NCBI RefSeq assembly: GCF_000758945.1
Contig: NZ_JRND01000021.1
Span: 1-64,000 of the forward strand
Reading direction: 5' to 3'
DNA: 64,000 nucleotides
Source of the DNA: Lancefieldella parvula_C
GTDB taxonomy: Bacteria; Actinomycetota; Coriobacteriia; Coriobacteriales; Atopobiaceae
In this document: positions 60,743 to 64,000 of the stretch, piece by piece
Layout of the letters: the number at the start of each line of letters is the position of its first letter
How positions within the stretch are numbered: the first letter of the stretch is position 1
Program-made: the position numbers and the translations under genes
Notes under the pieces: model-generated
Databases searched by the model: none
What the model saw: the letters and a program-made list of their open reading frames with translations, nothing else
What the model was told of the DNA's origin: nothing

Positions 60743-61807
60743 ATGTCGCTTTCAATTGGTATCGTTGGCCTGCCAAACGTTGGTAAATCCACGCTGTTCA
60801 CCGCGCTGACCCGCAAGGGTGGCCTGGCCGCAAACTATCCGTTTGCTACCATCGACCCTAACGTGGGCATCGTTGACGTACCAGACGCAAGGCTTCAGAA
60901 GCTGGCCGAGATTGTCAATCCTGGTCGCATCATGCCTGCAACCGTTGAGTTTGTGGACATCGCTGGCCTGGTCAAGGGTGCAAACGAGGGCGAGGGTCTG
61001 GGCAACCAGTTCCTGGCAAACATTCGCAACACCGACGCTATCTGCGAGGTTGTTCGTTACTTCAAAGATCCCGACGTCATCCACGTTGAGGGTCGCGTCA
61101 ATCCTGACGAGGACGTTGACATCATCCAGACGGAGCTCATCCTCGCTGACCTGGGCACCATTGAGCGCGCCTTGCCTAAGCTGGAGAAAGAGACCAAGCG
61201 CGATAAGGACCTCCAGCCCAAGCTTAACGTGGCAAAGCGCCTTCAGGAGTGGCTGAACGAGGGCAATCGCGCCGCTGACATGGAGATGACCGACGAGGAG
61301 CGTCTGGCTGCTCGCGATCTTTTCCTGCTTACCATGAAACCAATCCTGTATGTCGCAAACGTCGACGAAGACATGCTCACCGAGCCCGCTCCTGTCATTA
61401 ATGGCGTTCAGTCCATCCCTGTTTGCGCAGGTGTCGAGGCTGAGCTTGCTGACCTTGATCCAGAGGAGGCTGCAGAGTACCTGGAGTCCCTGGGACTGGA
61501 GCACTCCGGCCTGGAGACGCTTGCCCAGGCAGCATACAAGCTACTTGGCCTGCAGAGTTACTTCACCGCTGGTCCTATGGAGGTCAGGGCGTGGACCGTC
61601 CGCATTGGCGCTAAGGCTCCCGAGGCCGCCGGCGTCATCCACTCCGATTTTGAGCGCGGTTTCATCAAGGCTGAGGTTGCCAGCTACAACGACTACGTTG
61701 AGCTGGGCGGCGAGGCCGGCTGCAAGACTGCGGGCAAGCTACGCATCGAGGGCAAGGAGTACGTGGTCGAGGACGGCGACGTCATGCACTTCCGCTTTAA
61801 CGTCTAA
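60743..61807 (+). CDS. ychF: Redox-regulated ATPase/GTPase YchF
   Basis: A 354-residue Obg-related P-loop protein that prefers ATP. Walker A GLPNVGKST (residues 9-17), switch regions YPFATIDPN and DIAGLVKGANEGEGLGN, and the NVDE in place of NKxD all fit YchF. The C-terminal TGS-like domain ends GDVMHFRFNV. It binds ribosomes and is involved in stress responses in other bacteria. Confidence 0.95.
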   Translation: MSLSIGIVGLPNVGKSTLFTALTRKGGLAANYPFATIDPNVGIVDVPDARLQKLAEIVNPGRIMPATVEFVDIAGLVKGANEGEGLGNQFLANIRNTDAICEVVRYFKDPDVIHVEGRVNPDEDVDIIQTELILADLGTIERALPKLEKETKRDKDLQPKLNVAKRLQEWLNEGNRAADMEMTDEERLAARDLFLLTMKPILYVANVDEDMLTEPAPVINGVQSIPVCAGVEAELADLDPEEAAEYLESLGLEHSGLETLAQAAYKLLGLQSYFTAGPMEVRAWTVRIGAKAPEAAGVIHSDFERGFIKAEVASYNDYVELGGEAGCKTAGKLRIEGKEYVVEDGDVMHFRFNV

Positions 61808-61833
61808 GCCACAAAACTGCTTACGGTAAACGT

Positions 61834-61872
61834 AAAACGGGCGAGAAGACCGATCTTCTCGCCCGTTTTTGT
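61834..61872. terminator. Bidirectional terminator between ychF and the LCP gene
   Basis: AAAACGGGCGAGAAGA (61834-61849) pairs perfectly with TCTTCTCGCCCGTTTT (61854-61869). A-runs and T-runs on both sides suit both strands. The arms contain GGCGAGAA, the motif core lacking its first T. Confidence 0.9.
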
Positions 61873-61971
61873 GTGGGGTGGGGTAGCGCGCTGTGTGGCG
61901 CACGCTGTAGCGGGTCGCAGGCTGCGTATCACCGCGTGTCGTCAAGTCGCCGCGGGTCGTCGTGCGGACCG

Positions 61972-63660
61972 CTAGCGCTTAGGAGCCTGATCGGTGCCCA
62001 GGACCACGGTGATGTCCACGTCAGTTGGGTAGGAGCCGTCGTTTGCCTTGATGTTAGCGGTAGGAATGTCCAGCGCTTTTGCAACGCCAACGGCCTTTGC
62101 CAGGCCCGTACGCGTGCCGTCGTAGATGATAATCGAGTCGGTTGGATGCTCCAGAGAGCTGTCGGCGTAAGCGGTGTAACCCTTTGTCTTGAGGATGCCA
62201 GCCTTCTGAGCTGCAAGCCCTTGAACGTCGGTGCCGTTAAGCACGGCAACTTCACCGGTATAGTCAGGCTTGATGCTGTCGATAGCAGAAGGGTCTCCTC
62301 CAACGGTGCCCACAACGCCTGTGGTTTCGTCAGTACTTGCATCCTCCAGAGGAGGCAGCGCCTGGTTTACGCGGTCCATCATGGTCTTCCACGCGCTCTT
62401 ATCGACAATCTCATACCACACGTCATCAATGAGCTCGGACGTTGTCGGCGTACGCGCGGAATACATATCCTTGGAGGTATCCATGCCCCTGAATGACATG
62501 GCCAGGCCCACAATATCGGTAACGTTAAAGTCGGTAGTCACGCTCTCGGCCATGGTCGAAACGGCACCGGACATAGAAACAGGGTCCAGCTGCAGGACTT
62601 TCTTAGCAATGGCCGTCAAAATCATGCGCTGGTTAGCCGCGCGGTAGAAGTCGCCTGCGCCGTAGTTGTCGTATGCGTGACGACTGCGAGAAAGGCCGAG
62701 CGCTTGCTGGCCGTTGAGCTGCTGCTCGCCGGCAGGAAGGTCGATACCTGAGTATTGCATGTCAGAGACGGCTACGGGCAGGTTGACCGTAATGCCGCCG
62801 ATGGAGTCCACAATCTTGGTGAACGACTCAAAGTCTACCTCGGCATAGTGCGAGATGTTGACGTTTGCCAGCTTGGAAACGGCCTCGACCATTCCGGATG
62901 CGCCGCCATAGCTGTATGCGGAGTTAATCTTTTGCTTTCCGTGTTCTCCCAGGTCAACCATAGTATCTCGGGGGATAGAAATCAGGGTAATCTTCTTATT
63001 CTTGGGGTCCACGCGAGCCAAAATGATAGTGTCGGCGCGGAAGTTTGCGTCGGAATCACCCCAGTTCTCTGCACGCCCCTCGTCCTTATCGACACCAAGA
63101 AGCAGCATGTAGAACGGGTCAGACGGAGCAACCTGTACCAGCGTAGCCTGCAGGTTTGCGTCCAAGCCCTGTCGGAGCTTTGAGTTAGTATCCAGCATCC
63201 ACCACGCAAACGCTACGCCTGCTACCAGCAGCAATGTTCCCAGAATGCCGGCAAAGATCTTAAGACCACGACCGCGAGAAGAACCTTGGCGCTTCTTGGA
63301 ATATGCGCCCACGCCTTCTGCGCGCGAAGGCGCATGGCTCACGGCACCCGCTCGATGTGCAGCAAAGTGGGTGTGTTTTTGCTGCTGAGCTGGGGCTTCT
63401 TCGGGCCACTCGTCGCCAACGTTGGTCTGGCCAATCAAAGGCTCGCGCGTAAACCTGGAGCCGTGGGATTCGTGATTGTTGCGAGCAGAACTTGCACCTG
63501 CGCTTCGAACGCTGCCCAGCGTGCGAGGTTGATATGCGCCCTGATTATAAGCGTCATAATCGTCCTGTGCGAAGTCCTCTGTATCGTACTCAGGGGTATC
63601 TTCGTACCTATCACGGCTGTTGTGACCGTGATTTTGAGATGAATGTGACCTTCTGGCCAT
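61972..63660 (-). CDS. LytR-CpsA-Psr family protein with LytR_C domain
   Basis: 562 residues. The first 145 are charged, polar and likely disordered in the cytosol (SHSSQNHGHNSRDRYEDT). One membrane helix follows (IFAGILGTLLLVAGVAFAWW). The outer LCP domain has FRADTIILARVDPKNKKITL, SIPRDTMVDL, KINSAYSYGG and SRSRHAYDNYGAGDFYRAANQR, holding the Arg/Asp residues that bind the pyrophosphate lipid. A LytR_C domain lies at about 480-555 (VAVLNGTDVQGLAAQKAG). LCP enzymes attach wall polymers to peptidoglycan. ATG at 63660 follows AAAGGAG. Confidence 0.9.
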   Translation of the reverse strand: MARRSHSSQNHGHNSRDRYEDTPEYDTEDFAQDDYDAYNQGAYQPRTLGSVRSAGASSARNNHESHGSRFTREPLIGQTNVGDEWPEEAPAQQQKHTHFAAHRAGAVSHAPSRAEGVGAYSKKRQGSSRGRGLKIFAGILGTLLLVAGVAFAWWMLDTNSKLRQGLDANLQATLVQVAPSDPFYMLLLGVDKDEGRAENWGDSDANFRADTIILARVDPKNKKITLISIPRDTMVDLGEHGKQKINSAYSYGGASGMVEAVSKLANVNISHYAEVDFESFTKIVDSIGGITVNLPVAVSDMQYSGIDLPAGEQQLNGQQALGLSRSRHAYDNYGAGDFYRAANQRMILTAIAKKVLQLDPVSMSGAVSTMAESVTTDFNVTDIVGLAMSFRGMDTSKDMYSARTPTTSELIDDVWYEIVDKSAWKTMMDRVNQALPPLEDASTDETTGVVGTVGGDPSAIDSIKPDYTGEVAVLNGTDVQGLAAQKAGILKTKGYTAYADSSLEHPTDSIIIYDGTRTGLAKAVGVAKALDIPTANIKANDGSYPTDVDITVVLGTDQAPKR

Positions 63661-63760
63661 TGGGGCTCCTTTGTGTTTAATCTGCGTTTGCCCAATGCGT
63701 TTTGTCAAACATCTACTATACGCAATTTTGCGTCTTTGTGCTGCATGGAAACAAACCTGC

Positions 63761-63797
63761 CACAAAAAATCCCCGCTTCAACGTGTGAAGCGGGGAT
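63761..63797 (-). terminator. Terminator of the LPXTG-protein gene
   Basis: ATCCCCGCTTCA (63769-63780) pairs with TGAAGCGGGGAT (63786-63797). On the minus strand six T follow. Confidence 0.88.
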
Positions 63798-63878
63798 GTG
63801 TGCGAGAAGTTCGTGGAGCTTGGCGCGAGAAGTACGAGCAACTATTGCTCATGTCGTTACTTACTGCGCAACGCTGTC

Positions 63879-64000
63879 TTACTTACGACGATCCTTCAGA
63901 GCATAGCCAAGCGTCGTAATAACGCTGCCCACGGTAGCTACTGCAACAAGAGCGATCTCGGAGAGGTCACCAGTCTCAGGAAGCTTTGGCTGCTTCTTCT
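63879..64000 (-). CDS. C-terminal end of an LPXTG cell-wall anchored protein (partial)
   Basis: Forty codons reach the window edge without a start. They read KKQPKLPETGDL, then a membrane helix (SEIALVAVATVGSVITTLG) and the tail YALKDRRK before the TAA at 63879-63881. This is a complete class A sortase signal. The rest of the gene, and so its function, is outside the window. It precedes the LCP gene on the same strand with its own terminator between. Confidence 0.85.
   Translation of the reverse strand, partial: KKQPKLPETGDLSEIALVAVATVGSVITTLGYALKDRRK

Overview
The window looks like chromosomal DNA of a host-associated, fermentative Gram-positive bacterium of moderate GC. The gene set (nucleoside salvage, PTS sugar uptake, a split transketolase, a giant acyl-CoA dehydratase activase, an LCP cell-wall enzyme, an LPXTG surface protein and a TsaB-RimI-TsaD fusion) fits the Coriobacteriia, most likely the Atopobiaceae (Atopobium/Lancefieldella/Olsenella group). 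That placement is inference from gene content; there is no rRNA in the window.

Layout. 1-11.7 kb is a nucleoside locus: psuK-psuG on the minus strand diverge from deoB-deoD, a BMP-type nucleoside lipoprotein, an ABC ATPase, two permeases, cdd and a pyrimidine-nucleoside phosphorylase. Together these import nucleosides, split them and send ribose/deoxyribose-1-phosphate to central metabolism. 11.9-17.6 kb is a TetR regulator overlapping a 1584-residue activase, with a palindromic operator on the promoter. 18.1-29.2 kb is mostly housekeeping: GH32 sucrase, pepT, two HAD phosphatases, tRNA-Val, rph, rdgB, nagB, a membrane-anchored unknown, veg, ispE and tRNA-Pro. 29.9-33.6 kb is an ascorbate-type PTS (IIC, IIB) with a split transketolase.

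33.8-42.9 kb is the accessory part. It holds an AT-rich 795-residue orphan between two nearly identical terminator hairpins, a duplicated-repeat membrane protein, a 3-hydroxyacyl-CoA dehydrogenase, and an AT-rich module of a GIY-YIG/DUF2075 helicase-like protein, an ImmA/IrrE protein and a DUF4411 PIN-like toxin. 43-51.2 kb carries a lipoprotein phosphatase and a lactose/cellobiose-type PTS operon (PRD regulator, IIA, IIB, IIC, MupG-type 6-phosphomuramidase, second IIC), with a terminator duplicated at both ends. 51.6-64 kb is housekeeping again: TsaB-RimI-TsaD, nadE, groES-groEL, an Fe-S protein, ychF, an LCP protein and the tail of an LPXTG protein.

The most unusual content lies between the genes. 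(1) The 9-mer TGGCGAGAA occurs at least 26 times on either strand, 16 of them intergenic and often in terminator stems, like a DNA uptake sequence. (2) Three intergenic elements of 160, 179 and 179 bp share 22-bp inverted ends. (3) Two arrays of degenerate 11-bp repeats lie in opposite orientation. (4) Many other short tandem repeats sit directly after stop codons or before starts. No rRNA, CRISPR array, transposase or integrase was seen.
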